From the NCBI GenBank assembly GCA_947303395.1, contig CAMYYD010000008.1, forward strand, positions 1-64,000: DNA of 64,000 nt, in the 5' to 3' direction. Positions 26,221 through 35,338 of this stretch are shown piece after piece (position 1 is the stretch's first letter; each line of letters starts with the position of its first letter). The translations under genes and the position numbers were made by a program. The notes under the pieces were generated by a model, which saw only the letters and a program-made list of their open reading frames with translations, was not told where the DNA came from and did not search any database. The stretch is from an uncultured Bacteroidales bacterium (lineage in GTDB: Bacteria; Bacteroidota; Bacteroidia; Bacteroidales; F082).

Positions 26221-27144
26221 TTATAAAATTATTTTAACGAAAACCGGATAGTGGTCGGAAGGGTTGCGACGGGTGGTGTTGCTGAACCATATCTCCTGCG
26301 GTGCGTCGGAAGCTTTTTCCGCCACATCGGAGGTCTCGTTTTTTGTCCAGTAGCTATTGGTAAAAACGCCGTAAGCCTCAACAGTCGTTGACGGTGACAC
26401 GAAGACGTGGTCGATGCGGCTGGTGGTGAAATATTCTGTCTTGAAAGCGTTGAAGGTGCCGTTTTCAGCGAAACGGATGCGAGCGGCATCGTAGGAATCC
26501 TTCAGCAGGCCTGAGTTTGTGAAGATGGTATAAATCTCGTTGGTTTGGTCGACGTTGAAGTCGCCTGTGAGGATTACCGGAGCATCTTTAGCTATTTCTT
26601 GGATGCGGGCCACGACCAGTTTCGCAGCCTCACGACGTGCCACCACGCCGACGTGGTCCATGTGGAGGTTGAAGAAATAGAACGTGGTGCGGTCTTTTTT
26701 CTTTTTGGCGTTGATTTGGAACTTGCCCCAGGTGCAGATTCGGATGCAGGCAGCGTCCCAGCCGATACCAGGTTTTTCAGGCGTTTCGCTGAGCCAGAAG
26801 TTACCGTCTTCGAGCAGCGTCAGCTGGTCTTTTTTATAGAAGATAGCTTCATGTTCTCCTCCCCTTTCGCCGTCGTCGCGACCTATGCCGATGTAGTCGT
26901 AGCCGTCGAGGCCTCTCTTCAAATCCTGAAGCTGACCATAAAGCACTTCCTGGGTGCCGAAAATCAACGGATTCATGAAGTTAACCTGATCGCAGATCAC
27001 CTGACAGCGCTTTGTCCAGACGTTGCCGTTGAGGCTGTCGCCACGATTCTTATAACGGATATTATACGAGCCGACGAGCATCTCCTGAGCGCTAACCGAA
27101 AGCGCCAAAATGCTGAAAAGAGCAATAAAAATAAGCTTTTTCAT
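26221..27144 (-). CDS. Secreted endonuclease/exonuclease/phosphatase-fold hydrolase
   Basis: 307 residues with a signal peptide ending at SVSAQ. EEP-fold motifs: MLVGSYNIRY, FGTQEV (metal-binding Glu), NLHMDHVG, LTGDFNVDQ (Asp/Asn), RIDHVFVS and SDHYPVF (catalytic Asp/His). Members act on nucleic acids, inositol phosphates or sphingomyelin; the substrate is not visible. It shares one base with the bcp stop (TAATG). Confidence 0.86.
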   Translation of the reverse strand: MKKLIFIALFSILALSVSAQEMLVGSYNIRYKNRGDSLNGNVWTKRCQVICDQVNFMNPLIFGTQEVLYGQLQDLKRGLDGYDYIGIGRDDGERGGEHEAIFYKKDQLTLLEDGNFWLSETPEKPGIGWDAACIRICTWGKFQINAKKKKDRTTFYFFNLHMDHVGVVARREAAKLVVARIQEIAKDAPVILTGDFNVDQTNEIYTIFTNSGLLKDSYDAARIRFAENGTFNAFKTEYFTTSRIDHVFVSPSTTVEAYGVFTNSYWTKNETSDVAEKASDAPQEIWFSNTTRRNPSDHYPVFVKIIL

Positions 27145-27590
27145 TATTCCAGAATTTGATTTGTATGATTTTTAGTATCGACTTTGCCGATGGCATCGAT
27201 AATTATGCCTTTTTCGTCGATGACGTAAGTCGTGCGAAGGGTTCCTTCAGTCACTTTGCCATACACCTTTTTTTCGCCCCAAGCTTCATAAGCTTTCAAA
27301 ATTTTAAGGTCGGTGTCGGCGATGAGATGGAACGGCAGCTCATATTTTGCGATGAACTTCTGGTGCGAGGCGGCGCTGTCGCGGCTCACTCCTAACACAT
27401 TGTAACCCAATGCAATAAAACGATGGTAATTGTCGCGAAGGTCGCAGGCTTCGGCGGTGCAACCCGGGGTGCTATCCTTCGGATAGAAATACAAAACGAG
27501 CTTCTTTCCAGCGAAATCGCTCAGCTTCACGACGTTTCCGTTTTCATCTTTGCCCTCGAAATAAGGGGCTTTTTGACCTTTTGCTAACAT
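27144..27590 (-). CDS. bcp: Thiol peroxidase of the BCP/PrxQ family
   Basis: 148-residue peroxiredoxin. The peroxidatic Cys is C44 and the resolving Cys C49 in STPGCTAEACDLRDN, the atypical two-Cys BCP pattern. The FYPKD motif and GVSRDS complete the active site. Reduces peroxides using thioredoxin. First gene of a likely unit with the secreted hydrolase and the TerB-Sel1 protein. Confidence 0.95.
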   Translation of the reverse strand: MLAKGQKAPYFEGKDENGNVVKLSDFAGKKLVLYFYPKDSTPGCTAEACDLRDNYHRFIALGYNVLGVSRDSAASHQKFIAKYELPFHLIADTDLKILKAYEAWGEKKVYGKVTEGTLRTTYVIDEKGIIIDAIGKVDTKNHTNQILE

Positions 27591-27625
27591 TTTATTTATA
27601 ATTTAAAGATTCAAAATTTAAAATT

Positions 27626-28453
27626 CTATCGCATCCAGCCTTCCATACGATAAATTTTGCTCATCAGCATCCGTTCCTCTTTCTTCACAGGGTCGTGATA
27701 CCAAACTTCCACTCGCACGGCATAATATTCGCCCCAATCGCCCTCATAAATTGTAAATTGTTGCATATCAACAATTTTACCGAATTTAAAATGTCTATGA
27801 AAATCAACCGAAGTGGCTTCTTTTAAACGTCTTGCAGAAAGTTCTTCATTCTTTGACACTTCAAAACAGCGAAGATAGATTGTACCGGAAAGTAATTCAG
27901 GATAATAAAACGAATATTTGTAAATTCCACCTTGAAAGCTGTTCCAAATTTGCAACCAAGTTTGCTCATTTTCTTTATCAATCGTTGGTGGAGTATGTTT
28001 TTGCCATCCTTTACGATAATACATGGTGTCCGTGCCTCTTAATTCAATTCCTAAAACTGGAACTACGGTATCCCCATCGACTACTCTAATCTCTTGCAAA
28101 GGAATGTTGTATTCCAAACCTTCCGGGATAGGATGGCTTGCCGCGTAACCTGTCGGTTGGGATTGTTCCCATAACAAATAAAAGCCAGAAAACATCGTGG
28201 TTATTATCAGCCATCCAAAACCTGCAGCCAGACAGCCCAAAGCTTTACCATTCTTTTTCATTTTAAGTGCGTAAATGAATGAAAGCAGTTGCATAAACAA
28301 AAGGAAGAGTTCAATAAATATTCCAATTTTGTTTATTATTGCATCAATTTTGGGAGGAAATAATCCTGGAATACACACGACTATAGTATAGGCAGTGCAA
28401 GCCACAGGCCAAATCCACCAATAACGTACGAGCCATTCTGAGAATTTTTTCAT
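27626..28453 (-). CDS. Membrane protein of unknown function
   Basis: 275 residues. Three hydrophobic segments lie in the first ~115 residues (about 14-32, 43-64 and 73-94). A large soluble C-terminal part, likely extracytoplasmic, has many Trp/Tyr (KYSFYYPELLSGTIYLRCFE). No family recognised. The -7 element TAATTTTG at 28477-28484 precedes it. AT-rich compared with genes to its right in the operon. Confidence 0.7.
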   Translation of the reverse strand: MKKFSEWLVRYWWIWPVACTAYTIVVCIPGLFPPKIDAIINKIGIFIELFLLFMQLLSFIYALKMKKNGKALGCLAAGFGWLIITTMFSGFYLLWEQSQPTGYAASHPIPEGLEYNIPLQEIRVVDGDTVVPVLGIELRGTDTMYYRKGWQKHTPPTIDKENEQTWLQIWNSFQGGIYKYSFYYPELLSGTIYLRCFEVSKNEELSARRLKEATSVDFHRHFKFGKIVDMQQFTIYEGDWGEYYAVRVEVWYHDPVKKEERMLMSKIYRMEGWMR

Positions 28454-28476
28454 AATGATTCTTTATTTTTCAACGA

Positions 28477-28535
28477 CAAAATTAAGAAAAAATTATAATA
28501 ACCAGCTGCACGAAGCAAAAAAAACATTACTTTTG
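28477..28535. promoter_or_regulatory. Divergent promoters, with an inverted repeat over the toxin-antitoxin promoter
   Basis: TAATTTTG on the minus strand (28477-28484) and TACTTTTG on the plus strand (28528-28535). The plus element sits inside the inverted repeat TTACT-N5-AGTAA (28527-28541), a possible operator of the small antitoxin. Confidence 0.45.
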
Positions 28536-28559
28536 CAGTAAACATAAAAAACATTAAAA

Positions 28560-28787
28560 ATGAGTGAGACGACACTATTAAATTTGCGCGACTATCTCTT
28601 CGGAACACTAACCGAAAGCAATATGCTATGGTTAGCTAAACAACTATTAGAACATGTGAAAACCGAAGAAAAACATTTGAAACCATATACAATTGAAGAA
28701 ATCGACATCATGTTAAACGAAGCAGAAGCTGATTTTGAAACAGGTAATTATTTAACAAACGAGGAAGTATTTAACAAAACCAAATAA
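28560..28787 (+). CDS. Small antitoxin-like protein
   Basis: 75 residues, acidic C-terminal half (PYTIEEIDIMLNEAEADFETGNYLTNEEVFNKTK), typical of antitoxins paired with RelE/ParE toxins. It lies three bases before a RelE/ParE-type reading frame that carries a stop codon, so it is probably an orphaned antitoxin. Identified by context and acidity rather than by a firm family match. Confidence 0.6.
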   Translation: MSETTLLNLRDYLFGTLTESNMLWLAKQLLEHVKTEEKHLKPYTIEEIDIMLNEAEADFETGNYLTNEEVFNKTK

Positions 28788-28790
28788 TTT

Positions 28791-29102
28791 ATGAAAATAA
28801 TATGGAGCCGTAAAGCAGCTTCATCCTTTCACTAAATTGAAACCTACATTTTAAGAACATTTGGAGAGAAAACCCAGAAAGAGTTTACGGAAGAAGTTGA
28901 AGATATTGTTAACACCTTGACAATCATGCCAGAACTTGGCAAAATAGATCCGCTATTTGCACACAGAAAACAACTTTATCGAAGCATAATTGTTCGAAGG
29001 TTGAATAAGATTGTTTATTACATCAAAGATGATACGATTAGAATTGCAGCAATGTGGGACACAAGACGTGAACCTAAAGCACAAGCTAGAAAAGTGACAT
29101 AA
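28791..29102 (+). pseudogene. RelE/ParE-family toxin interrupted by an in-frame TAA
   Basis: Reading from the ATG at 28791 gives MKIIWSRKAASSFH, then TAA at 28833-28835 (codon 15), then an uninterrupted IETYILRTFGEKTQKEF... to the stop at 29100-29102. The whole frame matches the RelE/ParE layout: N-terminal strand with Trp-Ser, two helices, then QLYRSIIVRRLNKIVYYIKDD and RIAAMWDTRREP. A single C-to-T change from CAA (Gln) would explain the stop. No frameshift is needed. The last 17 bases overlap the convergent HD-hydrolase gene. Confidence 0.8.
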
Positions 29103-29700
29103 AAATCTCTTTTATTTCAGTTTCATTATCAATCATTTGGCGCAATTTCTCCAATCTAGCGGCATTTGGAGATTCAGGAAACCACAGTTTGAGATAGCCG
29201 TTACGGCCATATTTCTCGTGGAGGTGCTGCATCATGCGGTCGTATTGATGTTCCTTTGTGAGCTCAGGATAGTGGTCGAGTCCATATTGAATAGTACGCT
29301 TTACTATGGTCTCGGGGTCGATGAAACGGTCAGCTTCGGCAACGATGCGGCCGTAGATGGTTCGAGGCTCGTGTTTCGCTGAGGCGCGGTGGTCTTCGGC
29401 AGCGTCGGCCATAGTTTGAATCTGCTCCTCGGTAAACCATCTCCGAAGGTTCTCATCGGCTTTGATAATCTGCGCCGACACCTCATGATGCCGTTCGCGG
29501 TCTTCGCAAAGCCCAGTGTCGTGGTAGGCTGCGATGACGTAAACCATATCCTTGTCGACATCGAGATGTTCAGCAATTTCAAGGCTTTGCTGAATCACCA
29601 TATTAACATGGTCACGCTGATGTGCCGCGTCGAAGTTGTCGTAACGCGGAATGATTTCGCACTCGATATAAGAGACTATGTCGGGATTGACGGCTACCAC
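29086..29700 (-). CDS. HD-domain phosphohydrolase
   Basis: 204 residues. HD-superfamily metal motif: His in AAHQRDHVNMV, then AAYHDTGLCED (the HD pair) and a later Asp in AEADRFID. Likely a nucleotide phosphohydrolase or phosphodiesterase; substrate unknown. The start is a GTG overlapping the stop of the upstream gene (GTGGTAG), so translation is probably coupled. No ATG fits. Confidence 0.78.
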   Translation of the reverse strand: MVAVNPDIVSYIECEIIPRYDNFDAAHQRDHVNMVIQQSLEIAEHLDVDKDMVYVIAAYHDTGLCEDRERHHEVSAQIIKADENLRRWFTEEQIQTMADAAEDHRASAKHEPRTIYGRIVAEADRFIDPETIVKRTIQYGLDHYPELTKEHQYDRMMQHLHEKYGRNGYLKLWFPESPNAARLEKLRQMIDNETEIKEIFMSLF

Positions 29701-30305
29701 GGCTGGTGTTTTTTAAGGAATTTTTCACGGTCTTCTGATGGAAAATCCAGATAACCTATAGCGCCACCTTTATTATGGAAAACTACACGGTCATTATAAG
29801 GAATTCCACCCAATGTATGTGTCAATGCCACATCTTTTTCACTATCAGTCATGGCATGATAATATATTTCAAAACTAAGAAGACTAAATCCTTTGTATCT
29901 CCATTCTATATCCATTTTATCATTCTTACCATGATAACCAAATCCAATACATTTAATATTATCTAACTTTTTATGAATAACATCAATATCTGCCTTATCC
30001 AAACCTATAAGGTTCATTACCGAATCAGTATTCGGATAATCCCATATATTCATAACATTATCAGAATTAGGAAGTTGTACTCTATAGTTATATATTCCAT
30101 CCTTATCAAAAACCGCCCATACATAGCAACTGTCATCAATGGCATTTTTCACATATTCAGACAGTTCTTGCATTTCAACATTATACTTCTCGTAATGTGC
30201 TGCCATTCTTTCTGGAAGAGATTTGCGAAACACAATATATGCTATCAATACACATAAAAGCAATAATAAAATGCTACAACCAGGATTGATCTTTTTCTTT
30301 TCCAT
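29694..30305 (-). CDS. Single-pass membrane protein of unknown function
   Basis: 203 residues from the ATG at 30305 (MEKKKINPGCS...). One transmembrane helix (about 9-28) is followed by a soluble, Tyr/Asp-rich extracytoplasmic domain. An upstream in-frame start at 30335 overlaps the TAATTTTG element (30333-30340), so the shorter form is chosen. No family recognised. AT-rich. Confidence 0.65.
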   Translation of the reverse strand: MEKKKINPGCSILLLLLCVLIAYIVFRKSLPERMAAHYEKYNVEMQELSEYVKNAIDDSCYVWAVFDKDGIYNYRVQLPNSDNVMNIWDYPNTDSVMNLIGLDKADIDVIHKKLDNIKCIGFGYHGKNDKMDIEWRYKGFSLLSFEIYYHAMTDSEKDVALTHTLGGIPYNDRVVFHNKGGAIGYLDFPSEDREKFLKKHQPW

Positions 30306-30332
30306 AATACTTTGAACTTTATTTGGTAACGA

Positions 30333-30393
30333 CAAAATTACAAAAATTATTTTTCAAGATTGAGTTCTTTCTAAAAAATTTTGTTTATATTTG
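30333..30393. promoter_or_regulatory. Divergent promoters of the membrane protein and the second antitoxin-toxin pair
   Basis: TAATTTTG on the minus strand (30333-30340) and TATATTTG on the plus strand (30386-30393). Each lies 26 to 28 bases from the start codon chosen for its gene. Confidence 0.5.
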
Positions 30394-30419
30394 CAGTGAC
30401 AATAATCAACCACAGAACA

Positions 30420-30581
30420 ATGAAAAATTTACGTACAATGAACGGAGTTACAATGACAAAAAAGTCCATTAAATCAAGGGCAAAAGCAACGGAATCAGAG
30501 ATACCGGAAGGGTATATTTCATCAGAAGAATTTTTTAAAATTTTTAAAGAAAAGTTGATAGCAGCGTATGAAAATCAGTAA
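30420..30581 (+). CDS. Small antitoxin of a RelE/ParE pair
   Basis: 53 residues (MKNLRTMNGVTMTKKS...), basic N-terminus and an amphipathic C-terminal helix (SSEEFFKIFKEKLIAAYEN). It overlaps the toxin start by 14 bases, the usual antitoxin-toxin coupling. An upstream in-frame ATG at 30381 is inside the promoter. The internal ATG at 30453 is an alternative start. Confidence 0.62.
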   Translation: MKNLRTMNGVTMTKKSIKSRAKATESEIPEGYISSEEFFKIFKEKLIAAYENQ

Positions 30582-30876
30582 AGTCGTTTACAGCAAAGCT
30601 GCTGTTGATGACTTAGATGAAATCGTTGCTTATATTACAAATCTATACCGTTTAGAAGCTGGTTTACGATATAAAGAAAAAATCCAAAAAGAATTGGAGG
30701 CTTTGGCATATAGTGCCAACGCTTTCACTTTAAGTCGTTATGAAATGGTTAAATATCTCCATCCTGAAGTAAAGACATTATCAATCATGAAACATCGCTG
30801 GACAGCGATATTCCATATTGATGGAGATTTGGTTTTAGTTGACAGGATTATTCCGTCTAAGATGATAATAGAATAG
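30568..30876 (+). CDS. RelE/ParE-family toxin
   Basis: 102 residues. Type II toxin fold: KVVYSKAAVDDLDEIVAYI (strand-helix), RYKEKIQKELEAL, then a Tyr/Arg core and the C-terminal strand HRWTAIFHIDGDLVLVDRIIPSK. ParE-like (gyrase) and RelE-like (ribosome) action cannot be told apart. Intact, unlike the copy at 28791. Two bases precede the SDR gene. Confidence 0.8.
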   Translation: MKISKVVYSKAAVDDLDEIVAYITNLYRLEAGLRYKEKIQKELEALAYSANAFTLSRYEMVKYLHPEVKTLSIMKHRWTAIFHIDGDLVLVDRIIPSKMIIE

Positions 30877-30878
30877 TT

Positions 30879-31715
30879 ATGAAAAACACTAAAAAAATAA
30901 TCCTCATCACTGGAGGAAGCTCGGGAATCGGATATGACTCGGCAATGGCGCTGGCGAAGCAGGGTCATAAAGTGTATGCGGCAGCGAGAAGAACCGAAAT
31001 GATGGAGCCTCTCAAGGAATACGGCATCGTGCCGCTCAGCTTGGACGTTACCAACGACAACTCGATGCAAGAATGCGTAAAATCAGTGCTCAACGCTGAA
31101 AATCGCATTGATGTTTTAATCAACAACGCCGGATATGGCTACTTCGGCGCGATAGAAAATGTGAAAATGGAAGAAGCCCGCAAGCAGTTGGAAGTCAACG
31201 TGTTTGGAATGGCAAGAATGTGCCAATTAGTACTTCCGACGATGCGCGAACAACATTCAGGCCGTATCATCAACATCGCTTCGATTGCTGGCAGAGCTAC
31301 AGTGTATTTCGGAGGCTGGTATAATGTTTCGAAATATGCTGTCGAGACCTTCAGCGATGCACTCAGAATGGAAACAAAGCCGTTTGGCATCGACGTGGTG
31401 CTGATCGAGCCGAGCGCCATCAAGACTAACTGGGGAATCATTGCAGCAGATAATCTCGAAGCATCGTCAAAAGGAACGGTTTATGAAGAGAAAGCACAGA
31501 ATGAAGCTAACAACATGCACAAAGCTTATCGGTCGAACTTCTTCTCGAAGCCCAAAGTGGTGACAAAAGCCATCTGCAAAGCTGTGAACCGACGCCGACC
31601 TCGCACACGCTACTGCATCGGAAGAGGCGGAAAGATGATTGTTTTCCTGCACAGCGTGCTTCCAACAAGATGGTGGGACAGAATCAACAGAATAATGACG
31701 AAAAAGGTGTTATAA
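30879..31715 (+). CDS. Short-chain dehydrogenase/reductase
   Basis: 278 residues, Rossmann fold: TGGSSGIGYDSA (nucleotide binding), NNAGYGYFG, the catalytic Ser in NIASIAGRA and YNVSK (Tyr/Lys). The Arg pair in AAARRTE favours NADP(H). The C-terminal basic extension (NRRRPRTRYCIGRGGKMIVFLHSVLP) is typical of membrane-associating SDRs. Substrate unknown. Confidence 0.88.
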   Translation: MKNTKKIILITGGSSGIGYDSAMALAKQGHKVYAAARRTEMMEPLKEYGIVPLSLDVTNDNSMQECVKSVLNAENRIDVLINNAGYGYFGAIENVKMEEARKQLEVNVFGMARMCQLVLPTMREQHSGRIINIASIAGRATVYFGGWYNVSKYAVETFSDALRMETKPFGIDVVLIEPSAIKTNWGIIAADNLEASSKGTVYEEKAQNEANNMHKAYRSNFFSKPKVVTKAICKAVNRRRPRTRYCIGRGGKMIVFLHSVLPTRWWDRINRIMTKKVL

Positions 31716-31722
31716 TTTTTCG

Positions 31723-31730
31723 TATTTTTG
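31723..31730 (+). promoter_or_regulatory. -7 element TATTTTTG for the M13 peptidase
   Basis: Matches TAnnTTTG, 38 bases before the ATG at 31768. Confidence 0.55.
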
Positions 31731-31767
31731 CACCCCGAAAAATAATTATTAAAAATATCATTTTCAA

Positions 31768-33834
31768 ATGAAAAAACTCCTATTAACTATTGCGACTATG
31801 GCAATTATCGCTACAGGGTGTCAGAATTCAAAGGAAACCAATACCTTGACATCTGGCATCGACACCAACAACTTCGACACAACTGCACGTTTGCAGGACG
31901 ATTTCTATCAGTATGCATGCGGCGGCTGGATGAAGAACCACCCGCTTGACGCGGAACACTCACGATACGGCGCATTCGACGTGCTCGCTGAGAACGCACA
32001 GAAAGACTTGCGTGACATCATCGAGACTGTCAGCAAAGGCAACAATCCTGAAGGCTCGATAGCCGAAAAGATCGCCATGTTCTACAACATCGGCATGGAC
32101 AGCATCCGTCTGCAGGAACAGGGCGCGGCACCTCTCATGCCTTATCTTGAGAAAATCAACAGCATGAAGACCAACGAAGACGTTTGGAACGCATTGCTCG
32201 AGATGCACCGTCGCGGCGGATTCGCACTCTTCGCAACATTTGGCGAGTCAGACCCTGACGAAGCCAACATGAACATCGCATGGACTTACCAAAGCGGACT
32301 CGGTCTCGGCGACCGCGACTACTACCTCACCGACGAAGGCAACAACGTCAACATCCGCAAAGGTTATGTCGCTTTGATGGCAAAAGAATTCGGCATGACA
32401 GGTTTCGACAAGATGAGCGGCATCGAGGCCGAAAAACTCGCACAGATGGTGATGGACTTCGAGACGCGTCTCGCCAAGGCACAGAACACTCGTCTCGAGA
32501 ACCGCAACCCGATGGCGACATTCAACCGTTTCACCGTCGAGGAAGCATCGGCAGCTATGCCAAACATCGATTGGGCAAATTATTTCGAGACAATGGGCAT
32601 CTTGGACGGCATGAAGAGCTTCAACATCGCTCAGCCTAAATATATGAAAGAGGTTAACAACGTGCTCAGCGACACCGACGTCGACGTTTTCAAGGCATAT
32701 TTCGCATGGAACGCCATCAACGGAGCAGCAAGCTACCTCAGCGACGACTTCGTGGAGACCAGCTTCGACTTCTACGGCCGACTCCTCAGCGGCCGCGAGC
32801 AGAACCGTCCACGCTGGAAACGCGTCACCGCCAATGTTGACGGCGCAATGGGCGAAGCTCTCGGACAGCTTTACGTCGAGAAATACTTCCCGGCAGAGGC
32901 AAAAGCCCGTATGGAGACACTCGTTCAGAACCTCATCACAGCCCTCGGACAGCGTATCGACATGGCAGAATGGATGACAGAAGCCACCAAAGCCAACGCT
33001 CACGAGAAACTCGGCACAATCTTGGTTAAGATCGGTTACCCAGACAAATGGCGTGACTACAGCGGTCTGGAAATCAAAGACGACAGCTACTTCGCCAACG
33101 TGATGCGCAGCAACGAGTTCGACATGGCTTATATGTTCAGCAAGATCAACAAGCCTGTCGACCGCGACGAATGGGGCATGACACCTCAGACTGTCAACGC
33201 TTACTACAACCCGACAACCAACGAAATCTGCTTCCCGGCAGCTATCCTCCAGCCTCCGTTCTTCAATATGAACGCTGACGAGGCCGCCAACTATGGTGCT
33301 ATCGGTGTGGTGATCGGTCACGAGCTGACACACGGCTACGACGATCAGGGTCGCCAGTACGACAAAGACGGTAACCTCAACGACTGGTGGACAGAGCAAG
33401 ACGCTGAGAACTTCGACAAGAACAAACAGACACTTATAGAGGCGTTCAACAACTGCATCGCTGTCGACGACCCAGAACTCGGTCTCATCCACGGCAACGG
33501 CGAGCTGACATTAGGCGAGAACATCGCGGACAACGGCGGCTTGCATGTGAGCTACCTCGCAATGCACAACGCCATGGCAAAAGGCCAGGTCAACAAAGAG
33601 ATGATGGACGGTTTCACTCCTGAGCAGCGTTTCTTCCTTGCCTACGCAGCAGTTTGGGCAAGCAACATCAACAACAAAGCAGCATTGCAGCTCACTCAGA
33701 TGGACGTCCACTCACTCGGACGCAACCGCGTCAACGTGGCACTTCCGCAGGTGACAGAATTCATCGAAGCCTTCGGAATCAAAGAAGGCGACGGAATGTG
33801 GCTGGAACCGGAAAAGAGAGTGGTTCTTTGGTAA
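31768..33834 (+). CDS. M13-family zinc metallopeptidase, predicted lipoprotein (neprilysin/PepO-like)
   Basis: 688 residues. The signal peptide with lipobox IIATGC puts the lipidated Cys at residue 18. The N-terminal M13 domain starts DDFYQYACGGWM. The zinc site is H518-ELTH-522 with the third ligand E584 in GENIADNGG; NAYYNPTTNEICFPAAILQPPFF is the substrate-binding segment. The C-terminus retains RVNVALPQ...F and ends VVLW; the usual CxVW end of eukaryotic members is modified. Cleaves oligopeptides at the cell envelope. Followed by a strong terminator. Confidence 0.94.
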   Translation: MKKLLLTIATMAIIATGCQNSKETNTLTSGIDTNNFDTTARLQDDFYQYACGGWMKNHPLDAEHSRYGAFDVLAENAQKDLRDIIETVSKGNNPEGSIAEKIAMFYNIGMDSIRLQEQGAAPLMPYLEKINSMKTNEDVWNALLEMHRRGGFALFATFGESDPDEANMNIAWTYQSGLGLGDRDYYLTDEGNNVNIRKGYVALMAKEFGMTGFDKMSGIEAEKLAQMVMDFETRLAKAQNTRLENRNPMATFNRFTVEEASAAMPNIDWANYFETMGILDGMKSFNIAQPKYMKEVNNVLSDTDVDVFKAYFAWNAINGAASYLSDDFVETSFDFYGRLLSGREQNRPRWKRVTANVDGAMGEALGQLYVEKYFPAEAKARMETLVQNLITALGQRIDMAEWMTEATKANAHEKLGTILVKIGYPDKWRDYSGLEIKDDSYFANVMRSNEFDMAYMFSKINKPVDRDEWGMTPQTVNAYYNPTTNEICFPAAILQPPFFNMNADEAANYGAIGVVIGHELTHGYDDQGRQYDKDGNLNDWWTEQDAENFDKNKQTLIEAFNNCIAVDDPELGLIHGNGELTLGENIADNGGLHVSYLAMHNAMAKGQVNKEMMDGFTPEQRFFLAYAAVWASNINNKAALQLTQMDVHSLGRNRVNVALPQVTEFIEAFGIKEGDGMWLEPEKRVVLW

Positions 33835-33845
33835 TTTGTTAAAAT

Positions 33846-33877
33846 AAAAAATCCCGAACGGTCGTTCGGGATTTTTT
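33846..33877. terminator. Bidirectional Rho-independent terminator
   Basis: Perfect 15-base stem (33846-33860 with 33863-33877, GC core ATCCCGAACG) and a two-base loop, with A tract before and T tract after. It sits between convergent M13 and DUF1846 genes and touches the DUF1846 stop, so it can serve both strands. Confidence 0.92.
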
Positions 33878-35338
33878 TTATTTCTTCACCGGGTCACAGG
33901 TCAACCCGATGCCGAGTTTCTTGAAGATTTTGCGGTCGACTTCGGGGAGCATCACTGTGGAGTGAACCTGACAGCCGTTGAGTTTCGGAAGCATGTCGAG
34001 AGCCTTACGGCAGTTCTCGTCCCAAAGCGAGAGCATCGACAATGCAACGAGCACCTCGTCGGTGTGCAGACGCGGATTCTTGCCGTTGAGGATGTCGACT
34101 TTTGTCTTCTGGATAGGCTCGATCATCGCCTGAGGGATGAGTTTCACGTCGTGACCGATGCCCGCCAGATGCTTGGTGGCGTTGAGAATCAGAGCGGCGC
34201 TTGAGCCGAGCAAGGCGCTGGCGTGAGCTGTGATGATGGTACCGTCTTCAAGCTCGATGGCGGCTGAATGCTCGTTTTCCTGCTCCTTACGTTCCTTGGC
34301 AGCGATGGTGGTCTTACGGTCTTCGGTGGTGATTTTCGCCTGCTTCATCAGCAGAGCTATCTTATTCACCTCGTTCTCGCTACCCTTGCCTGCTGCGAGC
34401 TCGCAAAGCGCTGTGTAATAACGTCTTATGATTTCATCTTTCGATGCAGCGCAGCAAACTTCATCATCGCTCAAGCAGTAACCGGCCATGTTAACACCCA
34501 TGTCGGTAGGCGATTTGTAAGGATTTTCACCGTAAATCGACTCAAAGATAGCGTTCAGCACCGGGAAAATCTCGATGTCGCGGTTATAGTTGACAGCGGT
34601 CTCGCCGTAAGCCTCGAGATGGAACGGATCGATCATGTTCACGTCGTTGAGGTCGGCGGTAGCTGCCTCGTAAGCAATATTTACAGGGTGCTTCAGCGGC
34701 AGATTCCAAATCGGGAACGTCTCATATTTCGCGTAACCGGCCTTGATACCGCGTTTGTTTTCATGATAAAGCTGGCTCAGACAGACTGCCATCTTGCCGC
34801 TGCCTGGTCCGGGAGCGGTGATGACGACGAGCGGACGTGTGGTCTCCACGTAGTCGTTGCGACCGAAGCCCTGGTCGGAGTCGATGAGCGCCACGTTGTT
34901 CGGATAGCCCTCGATAGTATGATGATAATACACCTTGATGCCCAGTCTTTCCAAGCGATGACGATAAGCGTCGGCACTGGCCTGACCGTTGTAATGGGTG
35001 ATAACAACAGAGTTGACAACAAATCCACGGCCCATAAACTCATCGCGCAAACGCAACACATCCACATCGTAAGTGATACCGAGATCGCCACGCACTTTGT
35101 TCTTCTCGATGTCGACAGCGCTGATTACGATCACAATCTCCGCCACGTCAGCGAGTTGCATGAGCATCTTCAGCTTGATGTCAGGCTGGAAACCCGGCAA
35201 AACGCGACTAGCATGGAAGTCGTCAAACAGCTTCCCGCCAAATTCCAAATAAAGCTTATCGCCGAATTTCGCGATGCGCTCTTTAATATGTTCAGACTGG
35301 ATTTTAAGGTATTTTTCGCTATCGAACCCGTATTTCAT
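33878..35338 (-). CDS. DUF1846 family protein
   Basis: 486 residues. Matches the DUF1846 family along its length: start MKYGFDSEKYLKIQSEHIKERI, P-loop-like APGPGSGKMAVCLSQLYHE, then KAGYAKYETFPIWNLPLKHPVNIAYEAATADL and the C-terminal helical part. It has no signal peptide. Structures in the family suggest an enzyme acting on nucleotides, but no reaction is established. -7 element TATTTTTG at 35367-35374. Confidence 0.9.
   Translation of the reverse strand: MKYGFDSEKYLKIQSEHIKERIAKFGDKLYLEFGGKLFDDFHASRVLPGFQPDIKLKMLMQLADVAEIVIVISAVDIEKNKVRGDLGITYDVDVLRLRDEFMGRGFVVNSVVITHYNGQASADAYRHRLERLGIKVYYHHTIEGYPNNVALIDSDQGFGRNDYVETTRPLVVITAPGPGSGKMAVCLSQLYHENKRGIKAGYAKYETFPIWNLPLKHPVNIAYEAATADLNDVNMIDPFHLEAYGETAVNYNRDIEIFPVLNAIFESIYGENPYKSPTDMGVNMAGYCLSDDEVCCAASKDEIIRRYYTALCELAAGKGSENEVNKIALLMKQAKITTEDRKTTIAAKERKEQENEHSAAIELEDGTIITAHASALLGSSAALILNATKHLAGIGHDVKLIPQAMIEPIQKTKVDILNGKNPRLHTDEVLVALSMLSLWDENCRKALDMLPKLNGCQVHSTVMLPEVDRKIFKKLGIGLTCDPVKK

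Noticed and set aside
32248-33492. 414-codon open frame antisense to the M13 peptidase
   Set aside because: The peptidase is well supported across this region; the antisense product is Val/Cys/His-rich without any motif.
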